This document shows, piece after piece, positions 1-6,987 of a DNA stretch of 14,055 nucleotides (its first letter is position 1; each line of letters starts with the position of its first letter). Below the pieces are notes generated by a model, which was not told where the DNA came from, searched no databases, and was given only the letters and a program-made list of their open reading frames with translations. The stretch spans positions 1 through 14,055 of the forward strand of contig JAPLCR010000362.1 in the NCBI GenBank assembly GCA_026392135.1, given 5' to 3'. Position numbers and translations under genes: made by a program. Origin of the DNA: Armatimonadota bacterium (GTDB lineage Bacteria; Armatimonadota; Chthonomonadetes; Chthonomonadales; Chthonomonadaceae).

Positions 1-910
1 CGTACTGGATTCCGAACGCAACCACGCACGAAAAGAGTTCTCCTCTATATTCTCGTTTCGCCCTGAGGAGGTATGGGAAGGTAAGCTCCCCTATTGCGAA
101 GGTTTAGTTCGCGATTGGGCATCTTGGCAACGCGATAACGGCGACGCTTTCCGCCTACTGGAAAGCGTCCTTCAAACCCTCTCTCCCTCGCCAGAAGAGC
201 CGCTAACCTCTGGGCGGTTACGCAGAATTTCGGTGGACGACTCCAAAGACTACCCTACTATTAAAATGCCCTACAATCAAGAGGTCGCTGTTATTCACGC
301 CTCTGCGGGGTTGCGTCGCATCATTGCGCTCGCCTATCTGCTGGTATGGACGTGGCGAGAGCATCTTCTGGCTTGCGAACTACGGAGAACCGCGCCTACG
401 AAAGACATAGTTTTCCTATTTGATGAGGTGGAGGCGCATCTGCATCCGCAGTGGCAGAGGCGCATCTTACCCGCCCTTTTCGCGGTCATGGCGAAACTTA
501 CGGGCGAACACGCCGTCAACGTGCAGATGATTGCGGCTACTCATTCGCCTCTCGCACTCGCCTCCTTAGAGACCTTTTTCGATTCCGAACAGGACGCATG
601 GTTCGATATTGACCTCGTTCGCGATAAGCGTAAGGTGGCGATAGAGCGGCGAGACTTTATTCGCAAGGGGACTGCCGGGCGTTGGCTTACGAGCGAAGCG
701 TTCGACCTACTCTCCGAGGGGCGTTCGCTAGAGGGAGAGCAAGCCATCGCGAAGGCGGAGGCTCTGCTAGATAGGCGAAACAACGGAGCGACGCTAACCA
801 AAGAGGAGATTGAGAGTGTTGACGCGGGTTTGCGCCAAACGCTTCCCGACATAGACCGTTTTTGGGTGCGGTGGCGCTCCTTTGTTGACGAGGGTGAGTG
901 GCTTCAATGA
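1..910 (+). CDS. AAA/ABC-type ATPase, C-terminal part, Septu PtuA-like (5' truncated by window)
   Basis: The reading frame is open from base 2 to the TGA at 908-910, so this is the last 302 residues of a longer gene and the GTG at 233 is not its start. Visible motifs are an ABC-like signature (HASAGLRRIIALAYLL, from base 296), a Walker B with catalytic Glu (IVFLFDEVEAHLHPQ, about 404-448) and a switch His (AATHSP, about 533-550). The Walker A must lie upstream of the window. This layout is that of OLD/AAA_21-type ATPases. The partner downstream is an HNH-type protein, the pairing seen in Septu defence (PtuA senses or regulates with ATP, PtuB cuts DNA) and in the retron-associated ATPase/HNH modules. 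No reverse transcriptase is visible, but one could lie upstream. The stop overlaps the next start by 4 bases (ATGA), implying translational coupling. Family level is confident; the Septu assignment is inferred from the pair. Confidence 0.85.
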   Translation, partial: VLDSERNHARKEFSSIFSFRPEEVWEGKLPYCEGLVRDWASWQRDNGDAFRLLESVLQTLSPSPEEPLTSGRLRRISVDDSKDYPTIKMPYNQEVAVIHASAGLRRIIALAYLLVWTWREHLLACELRRTAPTKDIVFLFDEVEAHLHPQWQRRILPALFAVMAKLTGEHAVNVQMIAATHSPLALASLETFFDSEQDAWFDIDLVRDKRKVAIERRDFIRKGTAGRWLTSEAFDLLSEGRSLEGEQAIAKAEALLDRRNNGATLTKEEIESVDAGLRQTLPDIDRFWVRWRSFVDEGEWLQ

Positions 911-1572
911 TGCACGTCACTCCCGCCAAAGAGCCAAACGACTTCGATACGCTTGTTCGCCAGCCGGGATTGAACGCGATAGCGGAACTGGTGGGCGAAC
1001 AGGGCGATCCGCTAAAAAAGGTCGCGAATTATCGGGACGAATTGAAGGGGAAACACTATCCGCCTTATTGGCGCAACGCGACAAGTCAACTACTAGAAGC
1101 CTATAGCCGTATCTGCGCCTATGCCTGTTTTTATATTGAGCCGACTACGGGCGCGGCGACGGTAGACCACTTTGCCCCAAAATCGCAGAGTTGGGATAAG
1201 GCTTACGAGTGGAGCAACTACCGACTCGCCTGTTCGTTAATGAATACGCGCAAAAACAAGTTTGACGATGTTACTGACCCCTTTGAGGTAACTGAAGGCT
1301 TATTCGCGCTAGATTTGGTAACGCTAAAGGCGATACCAGGACCCAAAGCGGGCGCAAAAACAGAGGACGTTAAAGCCGCCATCAAGCGCCTTAAACTGGA
1401 TAGGGCTGAGTACAGCGATCAACTTGGTGAGTACTATCATGACTACTGGGAGGGGCATATCACCTTCGCCTATCTGGAACGACGCGCCCCTTTCCTCGCT
1501 TATGAACTAAAACGACAAGGCAGACAGCGTCACGGGGATGTCCAAATTCCCCACAGGAGACCGATTCCATGA
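907..1572 (+). CDS. HNH-type endonuclease, Septu PtuB-like (TIGR02646-like)
   Basis: A 221-residue protein if started at ATG 907; a GTG at 898 in the same frame would add three residues. I prefer 907 because it forms an ATGA overlap with the ATPase stop and GGTGA at 893-897 gives ribosome-binding spacing of 9. The HNH core is VDHFAPKS (D87-H88) followed by WSNYRLACSLMNTRK (N104, N113, K116). The C-terminal region carries YLERRAPFLAYELKRQG, a tail I recognise from ATPase-partnered HNH proteins. Expected role: DNA cleavage controlled by the upstream ATPase during phage infection. Oddities: the zinc-ligand cysteines are altered, with C70-x3-C74 instead of CxxC and C109-x2-M112 instead of CxxC. 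The last residues (about HGDVQIPHRRPIP) look unrelated to the family and run into the start of the next gene. Confidence 0.8.
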   Translation: MMHVTPAKEPNDFDTLVRQPGLNAIAELVGEQGDPLKKVANYRDELKGKHYPPYWRNATSQLLEAYSRICAYACFYIEPTTGAATVDHFAPKSQSWDKAYEWSNYRLACSLMNTRKNKFDDVTDPFEVTEGLFALDLVTLKAIPGPKAGAKTEDVKAAIKRLKLDRAEYSDQLGEYYHDYWEGHITFAYLERRAPFLAYELKRQGRQRHGDVQIPHRRPIP

Positions 1573-2453
1573 TCCGATTTTGGGGCAATTTCTGCTCTCT
1601 CTTCGTTCTGGCACTCTCCATTTCCGCAGGGGCACAAGAGAGACTGCCCTTCGGTCATATACGCCGCGGTACTATAGTGAATATCTCCTTCAAAACAGGT
1701 ACCATCTCCTTAAAAGAGGAAGACGGTATTGCCCGATCCTACCTTCTGCTCGATAGGGTCTTCTTTCGTAAAAAGAGTGAAGAGGCACTGCTTCAGGATT
1801 TCCGCGCTGGAGAGAGGGTAACTGTTCAGGTACGATTGAACCGCAATAACTCCACTTATGAACTGCTGGGCGTAATGGACTCTTCCTCCTATCAGTGGCT
1901 CTCCTACCTGCGTGCTACAGTGCTAAATGCTCCCATTACTGCTCTGGAAGAGAACCGCCTCGTCTTACAGGTACAAGGACACACCGTGCGCTACGTGGTA
2001 GACGACAAAACGCGCTGGTATCTCAGGGGGCGTGAGGTAGGCAAACAGTCTTTTCAGGTAGGAGATAGCGTCTGGGTCTATCCCGAATCACTGACACGGG
2101 GAGAGGTACTGGCACGAGGAGTGGGTGGAGTAAAAGAGGACTTGATATCCCAAACACTCTCCGACGAGTACAACGTGCGCGGCACTCTACAGGAGATAGA
2201 TATGGGCGTTGGCACAGTGCGTTTGCGCCTGAAGGACGGTGTAGAGCAAGTTTGGCGTTTTGTATCAGTCCCTCAGTTCCGTCAACGCTCAAAAACGGTT
2301 ACACAAGAGCAGATGCAGGTCGCGATAGAGCAGAAGTTACCGATTTGCCTCCGCCTCCGACGCTATCCCCATGTCGACTATGTGGTGCGAATTACGATAG
2401 AGAAGACAGAGCGTCATCCCAAAATAAAATCCGAGAGGGAGATAAAGCGATGA
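1569..2453 (+). CDS. Secreted protein of unknown function with three similar beta-rich modules
   Basis: A 294-residue protein starting at ATG 1569, with AGGAG at 1555-1559 (spacing 9) as ribosome binding site. Residues 1-22 form a signal peptide (hydrophobic FCSLFVLALSISA, likely cleavage after AGA), so it should be exported. The mature part appears to hold three modules of about 70 residues (roughly 31-103, 114-185, 202-279). Each starts with a 'RGT/RAT + VNI-type' strand, continues with a 'GTxxL/NRLVLQ' strand, and has a 'GERVTVQV / GDSVWVYP' strand near its end. This resembles the small beta-barrel DUF5666-like pattern, but I cannot assign a family. The C-terminus is very basic. Its start overlaps the nuclease stop (ATGA) and its stop overlaps the ribokinase start (ATGA). 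Function unknown. Confidence 0.8.
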   Translation: MIRFWGNFCSLFVLALSISAGAQERLPFGHIRRGTIVNISFKTGTISLKEEDGIARSYLLLDRVFFRKKSEEALLQDFRAGERVTVQVRLNRNNSTYELLGVMDSSSYQWLSYLRATVLNAPITALEENRLVLQVQGHTVRYVVDDKTRWYLRGREVGKQSFQVGDSVWVYPESLTRGEVLARGVGGVKEDLISQTLSDEYNVRGTLQEIDMGVGTVRLRLKDGVEQVWRFVSVPQFRQRSKTVTQEQMQVAIEQKLPICLRLRRYPHVDYVVRITIEKTERHPKIKSEREIKR

Positions 2454-3376
2454 GCCGCCCTGCGAAAATTGTGGTAGTGGGTAGTGCCAACATGGATTTG
2501 GTGGTGCGAGCAGAGCATATCCCTTCACCCGGTGAGACGGTATTAGGGGGAGAGTTTGCGATAATTCCGGGCGGTAAAGGCGCAAATCAGGCGGTGGCGG
2601 CGGCGCGGGCGGGAGGGGAGGTGACATTTGTCGGCAGAGTGGGCACAGATGCCTTTGGAGGGCTTCTCCGTGCCGAGCTGGAACACGCAGGGGTATGCAC
2701 TCACACGTTGAAGTCAGATAGTCAGGCTCCTTCGGGCGTGGCGCTGATTGGTGTGTCGGAGGCAGGAGAGAACGCCATTATGGTGGCTCCGGGGGCGAAT
2801 GGGCGTGTGTGTGAAACGGACATTTTAGAGGCAGAGAGCGTTATCGCGGAAGCAGACTGGCTCATAGTTCAGTTGGAGATACCTTTGGAGGCGGCACTAT
2901 GCGCGATGAAGATAGCGCAGAAGTATGCAACGCAAGTCCTGCTAAATCCTGCCCCCGCACAACCTCTCCCCTACTCTTTTTTGAAGTGTGCAGATGTTAT
3001 CACCCCCAACGAACACGAAGCCTTGACGCTACTTGGCAGAACGGCTAAAGGTGATGAAGATATGGAGAGTGTCGCGGAGGAGTTGGTAGGGTTGGGTATA
3101 GGAACCGTAATCATCACACTGGGAGCGAAAGGGTGTGTAGCAGTGCGGAAGAACGAACGACACTCTATTCCTGCCCCCGAAGTGAAAGCGATAGATACGA
3201 CGGCGGCAGGAGACTGCTTTAGCGGCACGCTCGCGGTTGCTATGGGGGAAGGAATGAAGTTGGAGGAGGCAACAGTTTTTGCGCTTCATGCCGCCTCCCT
3301 CTCTGTAACGCGGAGGGGGGCGCAGCCGTCTCTACCCACACGCGCAGAACTTGTTGCGTTCTTAGCCCCAAATTAG
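2450..3376 (+). CDS. rbsK: Ribokinase (PfkB family)
   Basis: A 308-residue protein, the usual ribokinase length, that phosphorylates D-ribose to ribose 5-phosphate with ATP in the cytoplasm. The start is ATG 2450, preceded by AGGGAG at 2436-2441 (spacing 8); an upstream in-frame GTG-type extension to 2252 lies inside the previous gene and is not credible. The N-terminal part has GSANMDLV (11-18) and the sugar-binding PGGKGANQA (40-48). The middle carries NPAPA and TPNEHEA. The C-terminal PfkB signature is DTTAAGDCF (249-257) with catalytic base Asp255, the same position as in E. coli RbsK. The start overlaps the preceding secreted-protein stop by 4 bases. No ribose transporter or repressor gene is nearby, so its substrate could be a nucleoside-derived ribose or a related sugar. 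The stop overlaps the convergent gene by 4 bases. Confidence 0.92.
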   Translation: MSRPAKIVVVGSANMDLVVRAEHIPSPGETVLGGEFAIIPGGKGANQAVAAARAGGEVTFVGRVGTDAFGGLLRAELEHAGVCTHTLKSDSQAPSGVALIGVSEAGENAIMVAPGANGRVCETDILEAESVIAEADWLIVQLEIPLEAALCAMKIAQKYATQVLLNPAPAQPLPYSFLKCADVITPNEHEALTLLGRTAKGDEDMESVAEELVGLGIGTVIITLGAKGCVAVRKNERHSIPAPEVKAIDTTAAGDCFSGTLAVAMGEGMKLEEATVFALHAASLSVTRRGAQPSLPTRAELVAFLAPN

Positions 3377-4110
3377 GGAGTGGTTTTTACCTCTGGTGAG
3401 GGGTTCAAGCCAGCGGGAGGCGGTGGAATACTGTTCGTGCTGGGTTTGTCGAACCCTCCCCCCGGCAAAGGGCTTGTGCGATGAAAAGGAACAATGGGTT
3501 TGGTTGTTGGAAGACGAGTGGCTTTTTCTGCGGTTGCAGAGGCGGCGGAAGTCGCTGCATCCTCTATCTTGCCGTAGGTGATAAGAGTTTTGTCGTCCAT
3601 TGTCGGAGTAATAGCAACCGAACGCGATACGCCCTCTTTGAACGGTAGCAGGTAGGTGACACCAGTTCCATTTGCTAGTTTCATCTCACTTCGATGGGCA
3701 TCTGGCAGGTTTTGAGTGAAGAAGGCATCAACTACAGACGCAGGGTCTTTCGTTTCGAGTATAACTTGGTGCATTCCTTCCGCCATGATGGATCTTCCTG
3801 AGCCAAAACCATCTGCGAAATGCATATTAGGGTAGGTGGGGATTCCGTAGTACTCTTTTTTAATCTCTTTACTTATAGAGATTGCGCCTCTATTGCCCCC
3901 AGGCATATTAGACTTCGTAGCGGGTGTTAGCTCATCACTGTCAGGGTTGGGAACCTTCGTAAAGCTCCGTTGCGACATATCGCCGGGAACCAACTCTCCA
4001 TTTCTGTCGGCGACTGCCTTGTAAGTTCCCTTTGTGTCCTCCATACACCCCATGCCTACTATCCATAGCAGGCTAACACAAGCCGCACTTTGCCAAATAA
4101 AACCCTTCAT
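3373..4110 (-). CDS. Putative lipoprotein of unknown function, proline-rich C-terminus
   Basis: A 245-residue protein when started at ATG 4110. That start has a strong GAGGAGGG site (4119-4126, spacing 8) and lies about 22 bases downstream of a near-consensus promoter. A longer frame to 4167 would begin inside the promoter -35 box and is rejected. Residues 1-22 form a lipoprotein-like signal (WQSAACVSLLWIVGMGC, candidate lipidated Cys22), though the lipobox is not canonical (G-M-G-C). The central part has YYGIPTYPNMHFADG, then ETKDPASVVDAFFTQNLP and RSVAITPTMDDKTLITYGK. This looks like the pattern of small extracellular domains with 'IPxYPxA' and 'D...V..FY...L' strands. The last 50 residues are rich in Pro, Thr and Ser. 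I do not recognise a function. Confidence 0.75.
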   Translation of the reverse strand: MKGFIWQSAACVSLLWIVGMGCMEDTKGTYKAVADRNGELVPGDMSQRSFTKVPNPDSDELTPATKSNMPGGNRGAISISKEIKKEYYGIPTYPNMHFADGFGSGRSIMAEGMHQVILETKDPASVVDAFFTQNLPDAHRSEMKLANGTGVTYLLPFKEGVSRSVAITPTMDDKTLITYGKIEDAATSAASATAEKATRLPTTKPIVPFHRTSPLPGGGFDKPSTNSIPPPPAGLNPSPEVKTTP

Positions 4111-4138
4111 AACCGTAGCCCTCCTCATCAATATATGT

Positions 4139-4167
4139 ATTATAGGTTTCCGATGGAGTAAAGTCAA
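4139..4167 (-). promoter_or_regulatory. Sigma70-type promoter of the lipoprotein gene
   Basis: On the minus strand, TTGACT (4162-4167) and TATAAT (4139-4144) are separated by exactly 17 bases. This is one mismatch from the full housekeeping consensus at -35 and a perfect -10. Transcription should start near 4132, giving a leader of about 20 bases that contains the ribosome binding site at 4119-4126. The promoter sits in the gap downstream of the permease gene, so the lipoprotein can be expressed independently of the transporter genes. Confidence 0.85.
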
Positions 4168-4225
4168 CAGTAAAAGTAACGTTGATTGTGTGGAATTACT
4201 CTCAGCAAGACAGCCCTGCTATCCT

Positions 4226-5320
4226 TTAGTTTAGCCCGCGGCGTAATAGGTAACAGAAAATGGGTGCGCCAATAAGTGAAGTGATGACCCCTACCTCCAG
4301 TTGAGCAAGATAGACGCGGGATAGCCAATCGGCAGAGGTCAATACCAGTCCCCCAAAAAGAAATGAGGTCGGAAGCAGTACGCGGTGATCGGGACCTACA
4401 ATGCGCCGTGCAATGTGAGGAACCACCAAACCCACAAAAGCGATAATACCCGCTACAGAAACTGCCGCCGCCGTCACCAAAGCACCCGCAAGAATGATCC
4501 TGCGCTTGAAGCCCTCAACGTTCACTCCAAGGTGCGCTGCACTCTCCTCCCCAAACGCCATCATGTCCAACTCGTTCGCGCCCGTCCAGAGCATAAGTCC
4601 GCCAATTCCGCCGAACACGGCGAGCAGAACGACATGGCTCCACGTAATACTTTGAAGGCTTCCGAGAAGGCGAGAGAGAATAGCACTCTGCCTGTCGAGG
4701 TTTCCAGAGCGATTGCCAAGCGAGATGGCAAGTGGAACGAACGACCAGAAGAAGGTTCCCACTACGATACCCGCCAGTAGAAAGGTTTGAGAGGAGAGCC
4801 GCCCCTGCTTTTGTGCAAGAAAATAGACGATAGCCGTCGCGAGAAGCCCTGTAGCAAAAGCCGCAATCGGTTGTGCCCACCCCAGTAGTAGCCCTGTACC
4901 TCCCATAAGAATAACCAAGACAGAGCCGAGCGCAGCCCCGGATGATACTCCCACCATGTAAGGGTCGGCAAGGGGGTTCTGAAGGAAACTCTGGAAAGCG
5001 ACCCCCGCCATAGCCAGAAGTGCCCCAACCAAAACACCGCCGACTGCTCCGGGGGTTCTTAGCTCCCAGACGATACTGTCCGCACTGGATTCTACAGGAA
5101 GAGGGGGGGTATGCGAAGAGAGAAAGGGAAGGTGTAACCGAATAACCTGTAACACAGTACCTGGGCTAATCTTCTCCGACACCATAGCGTCGCCTGAACC
5201 GATGTTCACCAGTACTGCTCCTACAAGTAGAAACACTAGAATCATCAGCGAGAGATAGGGATGTCGCTTTTTAGAGGCGAAGGGTTGGGATTCTTCTGAT
5301 GAGGTAGGGGCAGGTGTCAT
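4226..5320 (-). CDS. FecCD/BtuC-family ABC transporter permease (cobalamin or iron-chelate uptake)
   Basis: A 364-residue, strongly hydrophobic protein with about ten membrane helices, typical for BtuC/FecCD permeases. Family hallmarks are LVGALLAMAGVAFQSFLQNPLADP with YMVGVSSGAALG, the coupling region around AFGEESAAHLGVNVEGFKRR, GLVVPHIARRIVGPDHR, and the C-terminal GVITSLIGAPIFCYLLRR. The first periplasmic loop ends in LRTPGA where LRLPR is usual. It lies 6 bases downstream of the binding-protein gene with no obvious ribosome binding site of its own, so translational coupling is likely. The expected third partner, an ABC ATPase of the BtuD/FecE type, is not in the window. Substrate (B12, siderophore or haem) cannot be decided from sequence. 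Confidence 0.9.
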   Translation of the reverse strand: MTPAPTSSEESQPFASKKRHPYLSLMILVFLLVGAVLVNIGSGDAMVSEKISPGTVLQVIRLHLPFLSSHTPPLPVESSADSIVWELRTPGAVGGVLVGALLAMAGVAFQSFLQNPLADPYMVGVSSGAALGSVLVILMGGTGLLLGWAQPIAAFATGLLATAIVYFLAQKQGRLSSQTFLLAGIVVGTFFWSFVPLAISLGNRSGNLDRQSAILSRLLGSLQSITWSHVVLLAVFGGIGGLMLWTGANELDMMAFGEESAAHLGVNVEGFKRRIILAGALVTAAAVSVAGIIAFVGLVVPHIARRIVGPDHRVLLPTSFLFGGLVLTSADWLSRVYLAQLEVGVITSLIGAPIFCYLLRRGLN

Positions 5321-5326
5321 GGCAGG

Positions 5327-6148
5327 CTACGGCTTGTGATTCGGTTCAGAATCCACGACTTTCCGAAGATAGTTTGCCAACTCTTTTACCCCTTTGGGAA
5401 GGCGAGGGCAGGGGCGTACCAGTATCGCGTCGTCGCTAGCATGAAAAAATCGCTTTTTTGCAACCGCTGGAACTCCTTGCGCCCAACCGGGCATCTGTTC
5501 AGCCTGTGGTTGCGTCTCTTTACCCGTGATAATCACGTCAGGGCGAAGGACTAATACCTGTTCTGCAGACAGTTTATCTCCCGAAATGGGCTTGTCTACG
5601 GCGTTCCTACCTCCTGCAATTTTGATTATCTCATCAATATAAGAGCCAGGTCCCGTCGTGTAGATGGGGTTAACGCTATAGAGCATCAGAATCTTAGGCT
5701 TCCACCTCAAACTGGACTGTACTTTTAGAATGTTGTTCAGGCTACTCTGCATATCAGAAGCAATACGGTTTGCTATAATATCAGTTCCTGTCGCCGCTCC
5801 AATGGTACGAACTGCTTGCAGGGTATCCGCGATAGACTTTGTGGAGACTACCAGAACGGGGGCTTTTACCCGCTCCAATGCCTCAATTGCACGCGCATTC
5901 AACCCCTCTACTGCAACAATTAAATCGGGACTCTGAACAAGAACGCGCTCTATATTGATCTGAAATCCGCCGATTTTGGGCTTCTGTTTCGCTTCAGCAG
6001 GAAAATCGCACGCCTCCGTTACGCCTACCACTTTTTTGCTGGGGGGCACAGTACGAGGAGGCTGTACCGCATCAAGGCGGACACCATGTCTCCCCGCTAA
6101 CACAAAAGCGATGAGTAGTAAGCCGCACAATAAGTTGCGTCGGCTCAT
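5327..6148 (-). CDS. Class III periplasmic binding protein, BtuF-like, with shortened N-terminal lobe
   Basis: A 273-residue protein with an N-terminal signal sequence (SRRNLLCGLLLIAFVLAG). Start ATG 6148 overlaps the preceding stop by one base (TAATG), with GGAGGAG on the minus strand just upstream. Family features are VVGVTEACDFPAEA with KPKIGG (about 40-61), the strand RVLVQSPDLIVAV, PVLVVSTKSIADTLQAVRTIG, the second-lobe IYTTGPGSYIDEIIKIAGGRNAV, and LSAEQVLVLRPDVIITG. It should capture a corrinoid or ferric chelate and deliver it to the permease encoded 6 bases downstream. Odd: the first strand and helix of the family, the 'RVVSLxPSxTEILxALG' region normally just before VVGVT, is absent; the mature protein begins directly with PPRTVPPSKKVVGVT. 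The rest of both lobes looks intact. Confidence 0.85.
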   Translation of the reverse strand: MSRRNLLCGLLLIAFVLAGRHGVRLDAVQPPRTVPPSKKVVGVTEACDFPAEAKQKPKIGGFQINIERVLVQSPDLIVAVEGLNARAIEALERVKAPVLVVSTKSIADTLQAVRTIGAATGTDIIANRIASDMQSSLNNILKVQSSLRWKPKILMLYSVNPIYTTGPGSYIDEIIKIAGGRNAVDKPISGDKLSAEQVLVLRPDVIITGKETQPQAEQMPGWAQGVPAVAKKRFFHASDDAILVRPCPRLPKGVKELANYLRKVVDSEPNHKP

Positions 6149-6987
6149 TAGGACTCCTCCACAAGGGGTTGGGGTGTGTGCGGCGGTTGGTAGGGGCGTT
6201 TTTTAAGGCGTTGCTCTTTTTTAGGTGTAGGTGTTACTTTGGCAAGGGTTAGTAGCTCTGTAACCTCTTCGTGGCGCAGTTTACGCCATGTACCGGGGTT
6301 CAAAAGTTGAATCTTGATATTGCCAAAAGCGGTTCTCTGAAGAGAGCGTACCGGATGCCCTACCAAGTCCATCATCCTCCTAACCTGACGATTACGCCCC
6401 TCATAAAGCGTAATCTCCATGGTAGTAGACTGAGTTGCAGGGTCGTAGTCAACAAAGCGTATTTCGGCAGGGGCAGTCATACCATCATCCAACTCTACTC
6501 CCTGGCTGAGCTTGAGCGCGGTCTGCCTCTCCACGAAGCCTTTTACACGCACGAGGTAGACCTTGGGGACATGGTAGCGAGGGTGGGTAAGGCGAAATGC
6601 AAAGTCGCCATCATTTGTCAAGAGCAGTACCCCTTCGCTATCCTCATCAAGCCTTCCAACTGGGTAGATGCGCTCTTGTACCTGAGCCAGTAGCTCCATA
6701 ACAGAGTGTTTGGCATGGGGATCACTCACCGTACACTGATAACCGAGGGGTTTATTTAGCAGAATGTATACCTTTTTAGGGGCGTGCTGTGTAGCGATAG
6801 AGGCACCATCTACACAAATCTCGTCCTTCTGGGGGTCTACTTTTACACCCGCTTCAGTGACGCGTTTTCCGTTGACAGTGACCCTACCAGCCTGAATCAT
6901 CACCTCCGAAGCTCTCCGAGAAGCGACTCCGGCGGAAGCGAGTACCTTTTGCAAGCGCGGCAATTCGTTTTCTTTTGCGTTTTCCAT
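6148..6987 (-). CDS. rluB: rRNA pseudouridine synthase, RsuA/RluB family
   Basis: A 279-residue cytoplasmic enzyme that isomerises a specific uridine in ribosomal RNA. Residues 9-61 form an S4 RNA-binding domain (LPRLQKVLASAGVASRRASE, GRVTVNGKRV). The catalytic domain follows with LLNKPLGY, YPVGRLDEDSEGVLLLTNDG (catalytic Asp114), RLTHPRYHVPKVYLVRVKG and EGRNRQVRRMMDLVGHPV (197-211). The tail from about 253 is basic and proline-rich. The S4 domain requires the start near 6987, which places the first 34 codons inside the end of the carboxypeptidase gene in another frame. The ribosome binding site is poor (AGGG almost touching the start), suggesting coupling to upstream translation. RsuA versus RluB versus RluE specificity is not resolved; RluB is the commonest naming. 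Confidence 0.9.
   Translation of the reverse strand: MENAKENELPRLQKVLASAGVASRRASEVMIQAGRVTVNGKRVTEAGVKVDPQKDEICVDGASIATQHAPKKVYILLNKPLGYQCTVSDPHAKHSVMELLAQVQERIYPVGRLDEDSEGVLLLTNDGDFAFRLTHPRYHVPKVYLVRVKGFVERQTALKLSQGVELDDGMTAPAEIRFVDYDPATQSTTMEITLYEGRNRQVRRMMDLVGHPVRSLQRTAFGNIKIQLLNPGTWRKLRHEEVTELLTLAKVTPTPKKEQRLKKRPYQPPHTPQPLVEES

Noticed and set aside
2252..2449. N-terminal extension of the ribokinase to 2252
   Set aside because: It lies in the coding region of the preceding gene in another frame; ATG 2450 has a good ribosome binding site and matches the family N-terminus.
4111..4167. Longer start of the lipoprotein gene at 4167
   Set aside because: This stretch contains the near-consensus promoter and the ribosome binding site for ATG 4110; the extra residues do not resemble a signal peptide.
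4385..4780. 131-codon plus-strand open frame
   Set aside because: It is antisense to the permease, with a hydrophilic low-sense sequence typical of a shadow frame.
6271..6693. 140-codon plus-strand open frame
   Set aside because: It is antisense to the well-supported pseudouridine synthase gene and has no motif of its own.
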